The notes beneath the pieces were generated by a model. The model searched no databases. It had not been told where the DNA came from and saw nothing but the letters and a program-made list of their open reading frames with translations. From positions 763,794 to 827,793 of the forward strand of contig CAJNDT010000957.1 of the NCBI GenBank assembly GCA_905221615.1: 64,000 bases of DNA. Reading direction: 5' to 3'. This document shows positions 23,152 through 33,295 of this stretch, piece after piece; position 1 is the first letter of the stretch; each line of letters starts with the position of its first letter. The position numbers and the translations under genes were made by a program. This DNA is from Symbiodinium sp. CCMP2592. Taxonomy: Eukaryota > Sar > Dinophyceae > Suessiales > Symbiodiniaceae.

Positions 23152-23751
23152 ACATGTGCTTCGTATCTGGGGATCTGCTGGCAGTTGGGGTCCATTTCAG
23201 TGTCGACGTAGCGAGCCGTGAAACCTAATCACGTACACAAGCAGACTTTAAACCCTACAGTAGGTGCTCGACAAGGTTCAGAACCACCCACCATAGTTCT
23301 TCCATCGCAGCTGAAAGACAGCGTTACGCATAGTTGTCAAGGTGCGGGGCTAGGCTGTGAAACTTAAACACAGCAGCCGAACTGACCGAGGCTTATCGAC
23401 TATCGGGTCCTTTCGGGTGATGAAGCTGCCTTCGCGGGGTCGGTTGCAGGACGGTGCTTTGGGTAACTTAGTGCGCACTGCCCTTGAACCTTTCGTCCTG
23501 CAGAAGGCATGTTTCTGCAAGAATGCTCTCAGCGTATGAACAGACCCCTCTGCGAAACGAAGAGCGAACAAAGACTCAAGGCTTAAAGCCGAGCCAACCT
23601 AGGACAAAATGGCGCACTCGACCTCCATGGTGTCCTTCTTTGGCCGGTACATGCTGGAGAAGATAGGCGAGAAAGGGGCCTCTTGAGCTTAGCCAACTTG
23701 CGGAGCGGCCCGGGTGCGCCATAGGTGGTCATGACTTGTCTGGGAGATTCT

Positions 23752-23849
23752 GGGAGTTTCCGAAAGTTAGGGGTACCTGATTTGGGGTCCTCACGTATAA
23801 TAAGGACTATCCAGGGTACTATTAGGGTCCCCTATTTTCGGAAACTCCC
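23752..23849 (+). mobile_element. Family I MITE-like element in dioxygenase intron
   Basis: Termini GGGAGTTTCCGAAAGTTAGG and TTTTCGGAAACTCCC, core with GGGGTACC and TATAATAAGGACT. Flanking bases give at best an imperfect duplication. Confidence 0.85.
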
Positions 23850-24257
23850 ATCTACGTATGCCGGACATGTTGGTCGATAGTGTTCCGTGCTTTTCGACGG
23901 AATGGTGTTCCACTTGGGCATGTGTGGGCTTGTGTGTTGATGTGTGGTAGCGCGATTGCATTTTTGCATTCATATATGGGCATTTACGTTGTACTGACGT
24001 GTGCTGGTAATACGCTGTATTTAGGTCTCGCTTTTCTCAGCAGCGCCTCGTCCAGTTAACTTGCATGGCATAGGACCGATCAACTCAATGAAGAAGTCAA
24101 TCAAGAACCGGCAGAATACGCGATCTCGAGGCTTTGTACAAGATCATGCACACAGGACTGGAGCCATGCATTCTGCATGCATTCCTTCAGTTTAGGCCTA
24201 CCTATAGACTACAGGAGGACGCGTGCATGCAAGTGTGCACGTGTAATATACCTATAG

Positions 24258-24315
24258 GCGGTCTTGCAGGCTTAGTGCGCAACTACGAGAGTGGACCCAG
24301 CAACACCAGCCTTGT
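24258..24315 (+). CDS. Carotenoid cleavage dioxygenase-like gene, exon with NTSLV motif
   Basis: From CCTATAG the frame reads GLAGLVRNYESGPSNTSLV, the family's 'G-x-A-N-T-x-x-V' block. Ending at CTTGT|GTGCCC leaves two bases that combine with the first base of the next exon to spell V-Y-H, so the junction is in phase and matches the family consensus. Confidence 0.75.
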
Positions 24316-24475
24316 GTGCCCTGGATGCAATTGACAAGCAGCAGGTTTTTTGGCGTTACGCGTCTAACAGACGAAACCTTTAACCCCAGCGCACCGACAG
24401 CCTACATAAAACTCTCCAAACCCTACTTCCCCAAGTAACTTCAATGAGGCCCCTGAGGGTCCCATACGGCATGTT

Positions 24476-24584
24476 ACTACGGTTGATGATATAAATCCTG
24501 CATTACCCATTATAAGGAATATACCACAATTCCCATAGTTTAGGGTCCTTAAGGTAATGCAGGATTTATATCATCAACCGTAGT
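24476..24584. mobile_element. MITE-like element with 32-bp perfect terminal inverted repeats
   Basis: 24476-24507 is the exact reverse complement of 24553-24584 (ACTACGGTTGATGATATAAA...). The ~45-bp core holds TTATAAGGAAT. It sits inside the 322-bp intron between two dioxygenase exons. Only copy in the window. Confidence 0.9.
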
Positions 24585-24637
24585 GCTTAAAGTCCCTAAG
24601 GTTCCCTTTCCCCTAAGGCCCTAAGGAGCCCTTAAAG

Positions 24638-24707
24638 GTACCATGGCTCCAAGCTCATGGCCTTGGCAGAGTCCGACCCTCCCCTCGAGGCGCAGCTCAG
24701 CTTTGGG
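24638..24707 (+). CDS. Carotenoid cleavage dioxygenase-like gene, exon with HGSKLMALAE motif
   Basis: Reads YHGSKLMALAESDPPLEAQL then SFG, matching the family block 'Y-H-x-G-K-L-L-A-L-x-E-x-x-x-P'. The acceptor is TTAAAG|G; a preceding in-frame stop forces the acceptor here. The likely donor is TTTGGG|GTGCCC. Confidence 0.8.
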
Positions 24708-24926
24708 GTGCCCAGAGGGCTCCGGGAGGGTTTAGATGGGTTTAGGGTTTAGGGCTGCAGGAAGCATTCAGGCTTTAGGGATGGGTTGAGGGTTTGGCAG
24801 GTCTAGGCTTCCTTAGACTTCAGTCCAGTAGCAATATGTAGCAATCAGTTTGAGGTATTTATCTGCAGGGTCTACGCCGGAGTTTAGGCCGTGACGGTTC
24901 GCGTGTTAAGCTCGCGGACCACCAAG

Positions 24927-24985
24927 AACCCTTTCTTTCGTCGCATGAACGGTTTCCACAATTCGGACTCCTCAACTTTTCTGAC
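24927..24985 (+). CDS. Possible dioxygenase exon carrying the first iron-ligand histidine
   Basis: The frame reads FLSSHERFPQFGLLNFSDLW, resembling the family's 'F-x-A-H-P-x-x-D-P-x-T-G-x-L-x-N-F' block in spacing. If correct, His is kept but the following Pro is Glu. The joining phase to neighbours could not be confirmed. Confidence 0.35.
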
Positions 24986-25299
24986 CTCTGGGATCATTGT
25001 CTCCTATCCTTGCTACTGCGAAAGCTGACATAGGCTTGACTAGAGGTCGTGTTCGCTGTGTGTTTGTATAGCGGGCTTTATCGCCAGGTCTGATTCGTTT
25101 GTAAGACTATCCCCTTGCATATAGTTGCTAGGTTTTCATACTGTATTTGCCGCCAAGCTCGATTCCATAATAATAAATGACTGTGAATAGTAAGGCACTG
25201 TCTTGGAGTGCTACGGGGTTTGAAAGATAATGCGAAAACACCACCATAGAGACAAACAGCCGGGAAGATGTGTGGCTCCGTAGAAGGTCTTTGAAGTAG

Positions 25300-25375
25300 T
25301 CTGGGAGGTCCGGATCATGGTGGACGGTCAGCTCGAGTCCAGCGCCCACTACCCGTACAAGAAGCTCCTGGCATT
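25300..25375 (+). CDS. Probable dioxygenase exon between first and second ligand blocks
   Basis: After GAAGTAG the frame, rich in G/C-ending codons, reads VWEVRIMVDGQLESSAHYPY and KKLLA, like the family's 'Y-x-V-x-x-x-G-x-L' strand region. The 3' edge is uncertain; GC dinucleotides at 25370 and 25376 are candidates. An 83-codon frame on the minus strand over this spot is probably its shadow. Confidence 0.45.
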
Positions 25376-26056
25376 GCAAGCCCCATCCCGAAGGTTCAGG
25401 CCATGAGCCGTTGTGTTTGTTCGTTTCACGTCCCAGTGGGCAGGCACTCTACCACCCCGCCCGTTTGCACTCGTCCCTGCCCTTACCTTTCATGCTAGGC
25501 CTGCCTACCCTACGTGAGCACCTACACCCCCGCTCGCCACCCACCCACCTACCTACACCTACCTTAGCTGCATACGGACATGCAGAGAGAGATAGGCAGC
25601 CCGACGTGACATCTGAAATCCGGACTTGAGACTCTCCGGTGTGATCACACGTACCGGGTTTAGACAAATCTGACGCATAGCTTTTGCTGGTATGTTGCTT
25701 TGGGTTGTGTGAAAGTGCGTGTGGCATAGATCCGGTAGATGCGACCACAGACCCAGAGATTGAGGTTTTTTCAGATGTGGGCCCAATCCTTGAGGGTTTA
25801 TAGGGTGGTTAGGGTTCACGGGTCCACGGTATCGCTGTAGCCTCCAAACCTTTGTCCAGACCCGAGTTTTGGCCTTTGTTGCCTTGCTGGACCTGAGGTT
25901 CTGGAATGCGCATCCAAAGATTGACCCAGCAACGGGGAATCTGCATTGGATGAACTATGACGTGACCGGAATGACACCAAGGCCGTGGCATAGCAGTATC
26001 CAGCCCCAGTGAGGGAAGCTGCCCCACAGCTCCTCAAGATGCAGGGACGATTGCAG

Positions 26057-26098
26057 CACCCTAAACCCTAAACCCTAAACCCTAAACCCTAAACCCTA
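26057..26098. repeat. Perfect CCCTAAA array
   Basis: Six tandem telomere-type units in CCCTAAA orientation, inside the dioxygenase gene. Confidence 0.95.
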
Positions 26099-26199
26099 CC
26101 TACGTATGGGACCGGCCATGAGTTGGCTTTCTTGGGAACGCTTTGTGGCACTGTGATGGGCACCACGATTCAACCTCAATCCCCAGTGCAGCCAGAAAT

Positions 26200-26302
26200 G
26201 GGAGTTTCCGAAAATTAGTGGTACCTTATTTTGGGGTCCTTATCTTAAAGATCCTACTATTTAGGGCAGAAAACTTGGGGTCCCCTGTTTTCGGAAACTC
26301 CC
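26200..26302 (+). mobile_element. Family I MITE-like element in dioxygenase intron
   Basis: GGGAGTTTCCGAAAATTAGT to TTTTCGGAAACTCCC with GGTACC near the left end. No clear target duplication. Confidence 0.85.
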
Positions 26303-26370
26303 AAGCCAAATGAAAGCAGAAGCAAGCACAGCCCCAGGATTTGAAGCCTTGGAACGAGAACTCTTCCCAG

Positions 26371-26469
26371 AGACTCGAATATCCCTTACGGAAGGAAGAT
26401 TCCTTAAATCAAATTACGGATCCTGCTGTAATTTAAGGTATACTGCCTAATTAAGGGATATTCGAGTCT
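26371..26469. mobile_element. MITE-like element with 18-bp perfect terminal inverted repeats
   Basis: AGACTCGAATATCCCTTA at 26371-26388 is the exact reverse complement of 26452-26469. The right half resembles 40823-40870, so at least a second, partial copy is present in the TIR-like gene. Confidence 0.85.
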
Positions 26470-26970
26470 TTGGGTTCGCCACATCGCGGAGGTTCAAGTA
26501 TGGCGTCATCGGCCCTGAGGGGCAGAGTCTGAGAAGCTGCTTCGGTGAGGTTCCAGGTCCTCCGGGGCTTCGGGCGGCTAGCTTCTAAGGTTGCGTATTA
26601 TTATTATCACCATCATTATTAGTATTTATTATTGTTATTTATGAAATATGATTAAATATGAGATCATTTTTATATCTTAACCATTAATTAGATTTTATAT
26701 ATGGTACATACTTTATAATACATAGCTTTTAAAGCTTGGTAGCTGAGCAGGTAACCTTGCATCTCTTTTGTTTTGGGGAGGGCTCCCAATGTTGCCGGGT
26801 TCCAGACTCGCAAACCCCAACAAGGCTTAGGCGCCGAAGCCGTTGACCCCTAAGCCCTGACCTCAACCCTGAATGTTATAGAGCCGAACAGTATCCTAAA
26901 CAAATGACGCGGTGACTTCGTCTGATAGCTACGTGACAGACTTCCACTTTTAATCGTCCTGTCCCTGCAG

Positions 26971-27020
26971 GTGGACAGGCCGTGATGATCCACGATTGCG
27001 GCATCACGGAAGCTTCCAGC
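26971..27020 (+). CDS. Carotenoid cleavage dioxygenase-like gene, exon with second ligand histidine
   Basis: The acceptor GTCCCTGCAG precedes GQAVMIHDCGITEASSAL. This is the family's 'M-I-H-D-F-x-I-T-E' block that carries an iron ligand; here Asp-Cys-Gly replaces the usual Asp-Phe-Ala. The frame meets TGA at 27029, so a donor lies before it (several GC dinucleotides). Confidence 0.75.
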
Positions 27021-27839
27021 GCACTTTCATGAGCGGGGGATGCTTTGTGAGGTGAATGCTACAGCCGCTAACAAAATCTCAATCCCCAATTCCCAAACCG
27101 GACGCGGGGTCATGAGGGATTCATTAAGGTTCAAGAGGGGCGAGGTGTTTCCTGCCCGTCCTTTGACAGGCTGTTTCTCCGTGGAACCGGGACAATTTCG
27201 ATTTGGGAGATGTTACCGTTACCACAGTTTTGGGGCTTTGGGCGGTCCTTGCAACAAAAGAACTAACAAGTCCAGCCATCGAAAGTCACCGCCGATAGTT
27301 TGAATGCCAGCTTTACTCGAACGGTGGCAGGTCTGCACCATTGGCATAGCCAACGACAGGCCCCGCAATATGTCCTGGCACGAGTCAAAGGACCTCTACT
27401 GTCAGCAAAATCCAAAGGCAAACCAAAGACATCTGCGGAAACCGCTGCGCCCACTCGTGTCGTGGATGTCGGTCTCCAGGAAAGCTACGCCGTTGCCATC
27501 GCCTGTCCAGTTTTGGTGGGCCATTTTCCTGCAATTATTGCGAAGTTGTCAAGTAGTTGTCGGGTTGTGTTGGGCCATGTTGGGCCTGCTGTTTCTGATT
27601 CATAGTGTGTCATCAGGGCTTCCAGGACTTCACTCTCTCTGTGCTGCCAGCCTCTGCCAGTCGCCAACGCTGGAAGATGATAGTTGCAGGCGTCCAGCAC
27701 TTCTCGACCGAAGCGGGCCTGTGGAAGTTCAAGAAGAGCCATGGCGCTTGGATAGGACTCTAAGGGAGCGGGGAGCCGATGTCAGTGCGGGTCAGAAGAG
27801 TCCTTGAAAACCTTATGCCGCCCGAACTTGGTAAGCCTA

Positions 27840-27952
27840 ATCCCGAACAGGGACAACAACAACAACAACACTAATACATGTATGTATATATATATATAGA
27901 TAGATATTATATACATATATATATATATATCGAGAGAGAGAGAGAGAGTAAC
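27840..27952. repeat. (CAA)n, (TA)n and (GA)n microsatellites
   Basis: Adjacent short tracts: ACAACA, TATATA and GAGAGA. Confidence 0.9.
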
Positions 27953-28679
27953 ACATCCCCCAAGTTGTCAAGAGCCACAGGTATCGGTTCCATGTCATGC
28001 AGATCACTTGCATGAGCATTTTCATGGTTCATCATGGTTCATGAGCATCTGGACCTCAGTATTGTTCATGTTCCCCTCGCACCGCCCTCTCAGCTTGTAC
28101 GGTGCGATAAAGCCTGGACTCAAGCCTCATCGAGGAGCCCGGGAACGATGACATGACAAACACAGCAGCTGCAAACAAGTATGTTTGTAAGGAGCTGGGG
28201 AAACTCCCTGAGGTGGGATGATGGAATCGTCTGGCAGTGTGACGTTGTTGAGGGGCATGTTTCGGTGGACATAATGAATCAAAAACGAAGGTGCGTGCTA
28301 GGCAGAATGAAGGTCACTGTGACAAGATGAAAACAGGCAAGCTTTAAAAGGTAAAAGAAAAGTGTGCAGGAAGGCAGAATTCGGCGGGATGTTGCCACAC
28401 GGTGTTGTTGCCCTTTGATTTGTATTCCTGTACCCTGAGAGATTTCGGCATTTTAGTGTTTGGCAGCATCGCTGGAGTACAGGATCGATTTGCTTGCCCT
28501 CAGGGTTGGGGTTCCATGTTGCGCTTCTCGCACACCAGCTGTCATTGCAGCAATGCCATATGGTCACATTACAGCGAGCGTTCTTAACCCGGTGACGTCC
28601 CTCAGATAAAGCGGCGAAGAAAAAAGAGTAACTACACTCACAACAACAGACCCCCTAAACTCTACGCAATTCTTTGCAG

Positions 28680-28742
28680 GACTGTTCCCCCGGGACGGTG
28701 CCAGTGGCCGGGTTGAGCCCGTGTGGTTCCCCATTGAGCCCT
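28680..28742 (+). CDS. Carotenoid cleavage dioxygenase-like gene, exon with PR-x-G motif
   Basis: After ATTCTTTGCAG the frame reads GLFPRDGASGRVEPVWFPIE, the family's 'G-(V/L)-x-P-R-x-G' strand and following 'W-F'. Using the GC donor CCCT|GCAACT, the joined codons give E-P-C-W-I-F-H with the next exon, as expected for the family. A GT donor at 28793 is an alternative but would add about 17 unmatched residues. Confidence 0.75.
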
Positions 28743-29054
28743 GCAACTTGCTCCCAGTGTTGGCAGAGGCTTTACGTAAATGGGCTCTTACGGTGTAACT
28801 GTATTAGGTTTTTCGGATTTCAGATTCAGAGCATTTCCGTTTTTTGGTTGAAGGTGGGTGTGCTGCTCCAAAGGTCGGAGTTTTGGTTAGGAGGCCAAAA
28901 GTAAGAATCCGCCGAACATTGGGGTGTGTAGGCAGTAAATCCTTCTATTTCACCTCGAACACCCGTGTTCAAAAGAATACAAGACCCATTCATCAGTCAT
29001 TTGAGAATTTGAGAACTTGTAAGACGCAGTACGGAAACTCGACGAGTTCTTGAG

Positions 29055-29205
29055 GCTGGATCTTCCATCTTGCCAATGCCTGGGAAGATCAGAACTCCGT
29101 GGTTCTGGTCGTCGTGCGCTGGGATGAGATTGACATGTCTGGAAATGTCAAAGCAAACCAGAGGTCCAACGTTCTAGGCGAGGCGCTCGGGGATCTCGGA
29201 GACGG
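29055..29205 (+). CDS. Carotenoid cleavage dioxygenase-like gene, exon with third ligand histidine
   Basis: Reads WIFHLANAWEDQNSVVLVVV, then RWDEIDMSGNVKANQRSNVL. The 'F-H-x-x-N-A-x-E' signature supplies the third iron-binding His and is diagnostic. A stop follows at 29219, so the donor is before it; GAGACGG|GTCCCT is likely. Confidence 0.85.
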
Positions 29206-30032
29206 GTCCCTGGCCTGCTAATTAGGGTGTTTAGGGTTCGTCGGCGCCTCGCTTCCTGGCATATGCGTCGTCCAGGTGCTATAAGGGTGGCCTTGCAAAG
29301 GCCAAGACAGCTGCTACACATCTTTGTATGCATGTGCATGAGGGGCTGCTGGGTGTTCGCTTGTGCGCAGAGCTGAAGAGACTGTGACAAAGACCTGTAC
29401 TTCTACGTATAGGTATACATGTGCAAAAAATCCATGTGGATTATCACGTCAATGCATAGATGTGTGTGTCTTTGTGTTCGTGGCTTGAACGTATTGAAAA
29501 ACAGCCGTTAACATCGAGATCCACAATTTGTCAGCAGACGCTCGTGGACTTCGTGCACTCCAAAGTCCAAGGTGGAATGAGAATCCCTGCCTGTAGCTGT
29601 ACTTGCTGTGTCCAGGGATGTACAACATGACTGTACATGCGACAAGCTTGCTTTTGTGGCCAGAATCTTGGAAACTCACTCTAAATGCACACATGTCCAA
29701 TATCCATACAGACGTGAGAACCGATGCGAGCGAACACAGACTATACATATGAACGCGCATTATACGCACGGATATCCGTACTATGTCGTACTTCAGAACA
29801 TGAGTGTGTCTAAATTCATGTCGTCAGCCTTGTTACAGGGGAGAATCGAAAGATGCTTTACGAGTATCGCTTCGACATGATCACCAAGACTGCGCCCCGG
29901 CAGCTCACAGATCGTGGGGTGTAGGTTTTGAGGCCATGGCTAGTTGCCTGCCTGGTGGGGTTACTGTAGCCGCATTGTAGCCCGCCCTGCAGCGAGGTTC
30001 TACACCCCTGAATCTTCTGAATACGGAACCCT

Positions 30033-30127
30033 AAGGGTCCATGTACCGTGATACATGGGCCCCAAAGTACCTATAAAGGGACTACATAAAGGCCGATGTA
30101 TATTCTATATGAGTACATGGACCCTTT
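30033..30127. mobile_element. Palindromic MITE-like element in dioxygenase intron
   Basis: AAGGGTCCATGTAC and GTACATGGACCCTT are perfect 14-bp terminal inverted repeats. It ends about 17 bp before the next exon's acceptor. Same family as 17848-17948. Confidence 0.8.
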
Positions 30128-30143
30128 TAGGGGAAGGACACAG

Positions 30144-30309
30144 CCCCGAAACTTCAAACCTGCGAATCCCATGTACAAGCGAGCAAAGGTCGAAGAGCGA
30201 TGCTTGGTATCCGACTTTCCCACCTTGGAGTTTCCCATTGTGAACCAGGCGCCAGTTCAGGGTCTGCAGGCTTCGGGGCGGTTTCATGGTTTACACAGAG
30301 ACTCCATGG
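30144..30309 (+). CDS. Carotenoid cleavage dioxygenase-like gene, exon with EFP motif
   Basis: The acceptor GGACACAG opens PRNFKPANPMYKRAKVEERC, LVSDFPTLEFPIVNQAPVQG and LQASGRFHG, matching the family's 'x-E-F-P-x-(I/V)-N-x-x-x-x-G-x-x-x-R-(Y/F)' block. A strong donor CTCCATG|GTAAGC at 30310 overlaps the left arm of the palindromic element that follows; an earlier GT at 30289 is also possible. Confidence 0.75.
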
Positions 30310-30392
30310 TAAGCCTTAGTTTCTTGTTGGGGTTACCTGGTAGGATTCTAAATATGAACCCCCAAAAGGAACTACTATGGAGCCTATGGGGG
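30299..30392. mobile_element. Degenerate palindromic element (family of 36835-36914)
   Basis: CTCCATGGTA near the left and ACTACTATGGAG at the right are imperfect inverted arms; the centre AGGATTCTAAATATGAACCC matches the 36835 element. The preferred donor GTAAGC lies in its left arm. Confidence 0.55.
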
Positions 30393-30905
30393 AGTTTGGA
30401 GGCCGGCGCTTTGAGCTTTGAGGGCGTCTTGACTGAAACAGTGTTTGAGCTAGATGACAGGGCAAGGGCGTCCAAGAAATTGCCATCGTTCGCTCGTTGC
30501 TGTGCGATGCCCAAGTGTCTCTAGGGTAAGAGGAACCTTTTCCTAAAAACCAACCCAGCAAAGCACACTCTACAAAGAAATATGGAACGCAGGAGTGTGT
30601 AGAAGGTTGATGGGTTTGGAATAGGCAGTGCAAGAGGAAGGTCACCTGAAAGGTGCTATGGTGATTGAAGACAACTTAAAGTTGGTTGAAGACTTAGTTG
30701 TTCGGGCTTGGGGAAAGGAGACGAGTACGGTCCATGGCATTTGATGGTAAGGCCACTGTCGGACGGAAGAGCCGATACGTTTGGGCTGCGGGCAACCAGA
30801 AGGAGCAGGGGTTGGGGGTCAAGTCACCAATGAAACACACAGCCCAGTTTTCGGGATGCATCTGTTTTCGGTCCCAGCGCTTTGCGAGCTTGAACATCCT
30901 CACTG

Positions 30906-31084
30906 GCACACACACAAACTCACGCGCGCACACACACACACACGCACACACACACACACACGCACACACACACACACACACACACGCACACACACACACA
31001 CACGCACACACACACGCACACACACACGCACACACACACACACGCACACACACACACGCACACACACACACACACACACACATG
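30906..31084. repeat. (CA)n microsatellite with CGCA interruptions
   Basis: About 180 bp of CACACA with regular CGCACA variants. Thr/His- and Cys/Val-rich frames over it are artefacts. Confidence 0.95.
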
Positions 31085-31339
31085 CGCGCGGGCGAAGGGT
31101 ATCTGATTCGGGGTTGAAGGCTTCGCGGTTGTTTGGGTGCTATCCCAGAAGCCGACCGACTTGATACTAGAACGGGATCCAGATCCTCGATTGAAGACAG
31201 TACAAGGGCCGACGGCGGGTCACTCTGTGGTGTTGTTTGTGAGTGTAGGGTTTTAGCAGAAATCGGTTTTGGGCCCAGGTCTTGGAGACAGATATCGTAA
31301 CGGCAGGAACACTGTATCCGGTGGAGTGGTCAGGCCGCC

Positions 31340-31568
31340 CCGACCCATCCTAATCACGCCATCGCTTTTGCTGAAACAGTGAAAGCTCTGCTGGAGTTTT
31401 GTGCAAAGCCTTCACAAGGCCCACCTCCGGAGATATCTCGTGAACACCAACTTTGGTCTGGTGTTTACAATTTGAAGGGGTGCCCTGCAGACTGTCACTT
31501 TGGCCCCAATGAAATGACGGAAGTCCCATGCGGGCGGCACTGCAAACATGACATTCGGCAAGTGGTGA
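31340..31568 (+). CDS. Doubtful exon within dioxygenase gene
   Basis: Open, protein-like frame (AETVKALLEFCAKPSQGPPP, later a Cys-rich CPADCHFGPNEMTEVPCGRH) with GT or GC dinucleotides at its end. It does not match any expected dioxygenase block between the EFP and IVKFDL exons, so it may be intronic noise or an insertion. Confidence 0.25.
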
Positions 31569-31671
31569 GGAGTAGTACACCTAAACCCAAGATCCTTCAA
31601 CCCAAAACTGTCCACCCTTGAAACCTTGCCTTTTTTGCTTTTTGCGACAGTCAAAAAGCTTGAACTTGCAG

Positions 31672-31765
31672 ATCTTGTCCCGTTGGTGCACTGCAAACAG
31701 CAAGAACACCTTGGGAGGATGAGCCGCTGTTCCACCGCATCGTGAAGTTCGACCTTACGGATGAT
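31672..31765 (+). CDS. Carotenoid cleavage dioxygenase-like gene, exon with IVKFDL motif
   Basis: After ACTTGCAG the frame reads RTPWEDEPLFHRIVKFDLTD, ending at GATGAT|GTATGT. This is the family's 'F-x-x-I-V-K-x-D-L' strand. A second frame over the first half is also open, but only this one carries the family block. Confidence 0.65.
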
Positions 31766-32556
31766 GTATGTGTGTGTACGTGCGCATGTTCTGTTCGTTA
31801 CGATTTCTGCGATGCCCTTTGCGGGCATGAATATGGTGGTGGCCGTGGCAATCAAGATAGACTAGATCAGATAGAGGTTATTCTGCATCTTGTGTTAATC
31901 TTTTTCTCTGTGTTTTCAGTGTTCAAGGCTTTCGGCGATTTTCGGTTGCAGAGCTGGCAACGGGCAGTCTGTCCAGCGCTGGCATAGGTGGTTTTGTCAG
32001 ATCCTGCTTCGGCCGCGGGCAATGTAGGATTGAACACATAAAGCCTTAGACCCTGAAGTAGGAATCACATAACTAGCATGTATTTTGGTGGATGTAGAAA
32101 GGGCTAAACACCTCTGGTATTGGAATGGAGATACCAATCACAACACTATAGTTGCCTTCACACCATGATGCTTTCGCCTGGAGCCCCAGCAACATGCGTG
32201 AGCATGTTGCTCAGTAGATCATACAGTGGAGCCTGGCACCAGGACTGCAGCTCCGTCAGCTATGGCTGCTGCAATGGCCAAATGCAGCTCTCGGTCGCTT
32301 GGCAGTTAGCTACAGCTACGGCATTCGGAGTCAGAAGCAGTATGCCCTGTAGTCTTATAGTCCTCTATGCAACCACATGTAATTATATGCCCCCAAGCCC
32401 GAGTCTAGTTACTGATGCCCCTCCATTAGGGATCTCCAGGTATGCAGCAGAAAGCATGTTTGGCGAGAAATAGGAGGTGGTCGAGTCTCTAAAGGTGTGT
32501 CAGGACGTGAGGGTTGTGCACGCGCCCCGTGCCCTCTCTAAGACCGGCAGCGGTAT

Positions 32557-32665
32557 TAGCTTAATACAGGCGCCTTAATAATTACCTATACTCTTTTGGA
32601 GGCTCCTTATGAATATTTCTAGTATACTGGGCCCAAAACCCTGTTCCAATTATTGAGGGCCCTCT
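32557..32665 (+). mobile_element. Family II MITE-like element in dioxygenase intron
   Basis: CAGGCGCCTTAATAATTACC at the left and CAATTATTGAGGGCCCTC at the right are the inverted termini; the interior has GGCTCCTTATGAATA and AGTATACTGGGCCC. Confidence 0.8.
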
Positions 32666-32836
32666 ACTATAGCCGGAAGGACTCCATGTGAGTGTTGAGA
32701 CTGAAGGGTCCAACCCAACGACTAAGTCAGCGCAGAGACTCTTGGATACCTTCGGCCCGCTTCTTTCCGGCAAGATCACGTGGGCCTGGTGGTACTCCCA
32801 GCGCTCCGGAGAGCAGGAGTAATGACCGGTGGGTAT

Positions 32837-32938
32837 GGGAGTTTCCGGAAATACGGGACCCTAATATAGTGTCCTAAGTAGTAGGATCCTTATTACAAGG
32901 ACCTCCAAATAAGGTACCCCTTATTTTCGGAAACTCCC
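32837..32938 (+). mobile_element. Family I MITE-like element in dioxygenase intron
   Basis: GGGAGTTTCCGGAAATACGG to TTATTTTCGGAAACTCCC, with GGTACC near the right end. GTAT flanks both sides as a 4-bp target duplication. Confidence 0.85.
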
Positions 32939-33033
32939 GTATCGTCGTCGTGATCGCAGTAGTCCTCAGGCCGGGGAGCCCTTGTTCATTTCGAAGGCTG
33001 GTGCTGCCGAGGACAGGCGCTGTAATAGGGCTT

Positions 33034-33064
33034 ATAAGGGTTTAAGGTTTAGGGTTTAGGGTTA
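33034..33064. repeat. TTTAGGG interstitial units
   Basis: A few telomere-type units in TTTAGGG orientation inside the dioxygenase gene. Confidence 0.8.
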
Positions 33065-33145
33065 TATTTCCGGAGCCGTGGCATTTTTGATAGTGGTGCG
33101 GCTGCTAAAAAATAATCGGGTTCCGGCGTCCTATCTGGCTTTCAG

Positions 33146-33295
33146 TGAGTGGTGATGAAATCATGGGAGAATTGCATGAGAAAGTGTCGAGCTTTGAAGC
33201 CGGGAGCCTGGGCATCAATTTGTCGCAGGATGCTGGTTACCTGGCAACATATGGTGCAGATCCTGATGGGAAGGACCGCCGCATCCCCATGCAGC
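33146..33295 (+). CDS. Carotenoid cleavage dioxygenase-like gene, exon near C-terminus
   Basis: The acceptor GGCTTTCAG opens SGDEIMGELHEKVSSFEAGS then LSQDAGYLATYGADPDGKDR. The second part aligns with the family's 'E-D-D-G-x-(L/V)-x-x-x-x-x-D' block, here Gln-Asp-Ala-Gly. The 3' edge is approximate (stop at 33304). Confidence 0.6.

Larger units (their letters stand above)
25380..26965. other. Dioxygenase-gene intron
   Basis: Holds a (CCTAAA)n run at 26057-26098, a Family I element, a second palindromic element, and an AT-rich island at 26595-26730. No further exon recognised. Confidence 0.4.

Noticed and set aside
25128..25379. 83-codon minus-strand frame
   Set aside because: Protein-like, but it overlaps a + frame that fits the dioxygenase and has better splice edges; treated as an antisense shadow.
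26725..26815. tRNA or SINE: TAGCTGAGCAGG fits an A-box consensus
   Set aside because: The downstream GGTTCCAGACTC is a poor B-box, spacing is long, and no cloverleaf stems form.
27300..27762. RCC1-like piece (TRVVDVGLQESYAVAIA) and a later VAGVQHFSTEAGLW
   Set aside because: Suggestive of RCC1 strands, but the region lies inside the dioxygenase gene, only fragments are seen and no Gly-x-W-G turn follows.
30694..31164. Long Thr/His and Cys/Val open frames
   Set aside because: Produced entirely by the (CA)n microsatellite.
31640..31765. Frameshift within the IVKFDL exon
   Set aside because: I first read two half-frames needing a one-base shift, but using the TTGCAG acceptor gives one continuous frame with the family motif, so no frameshift is needed.
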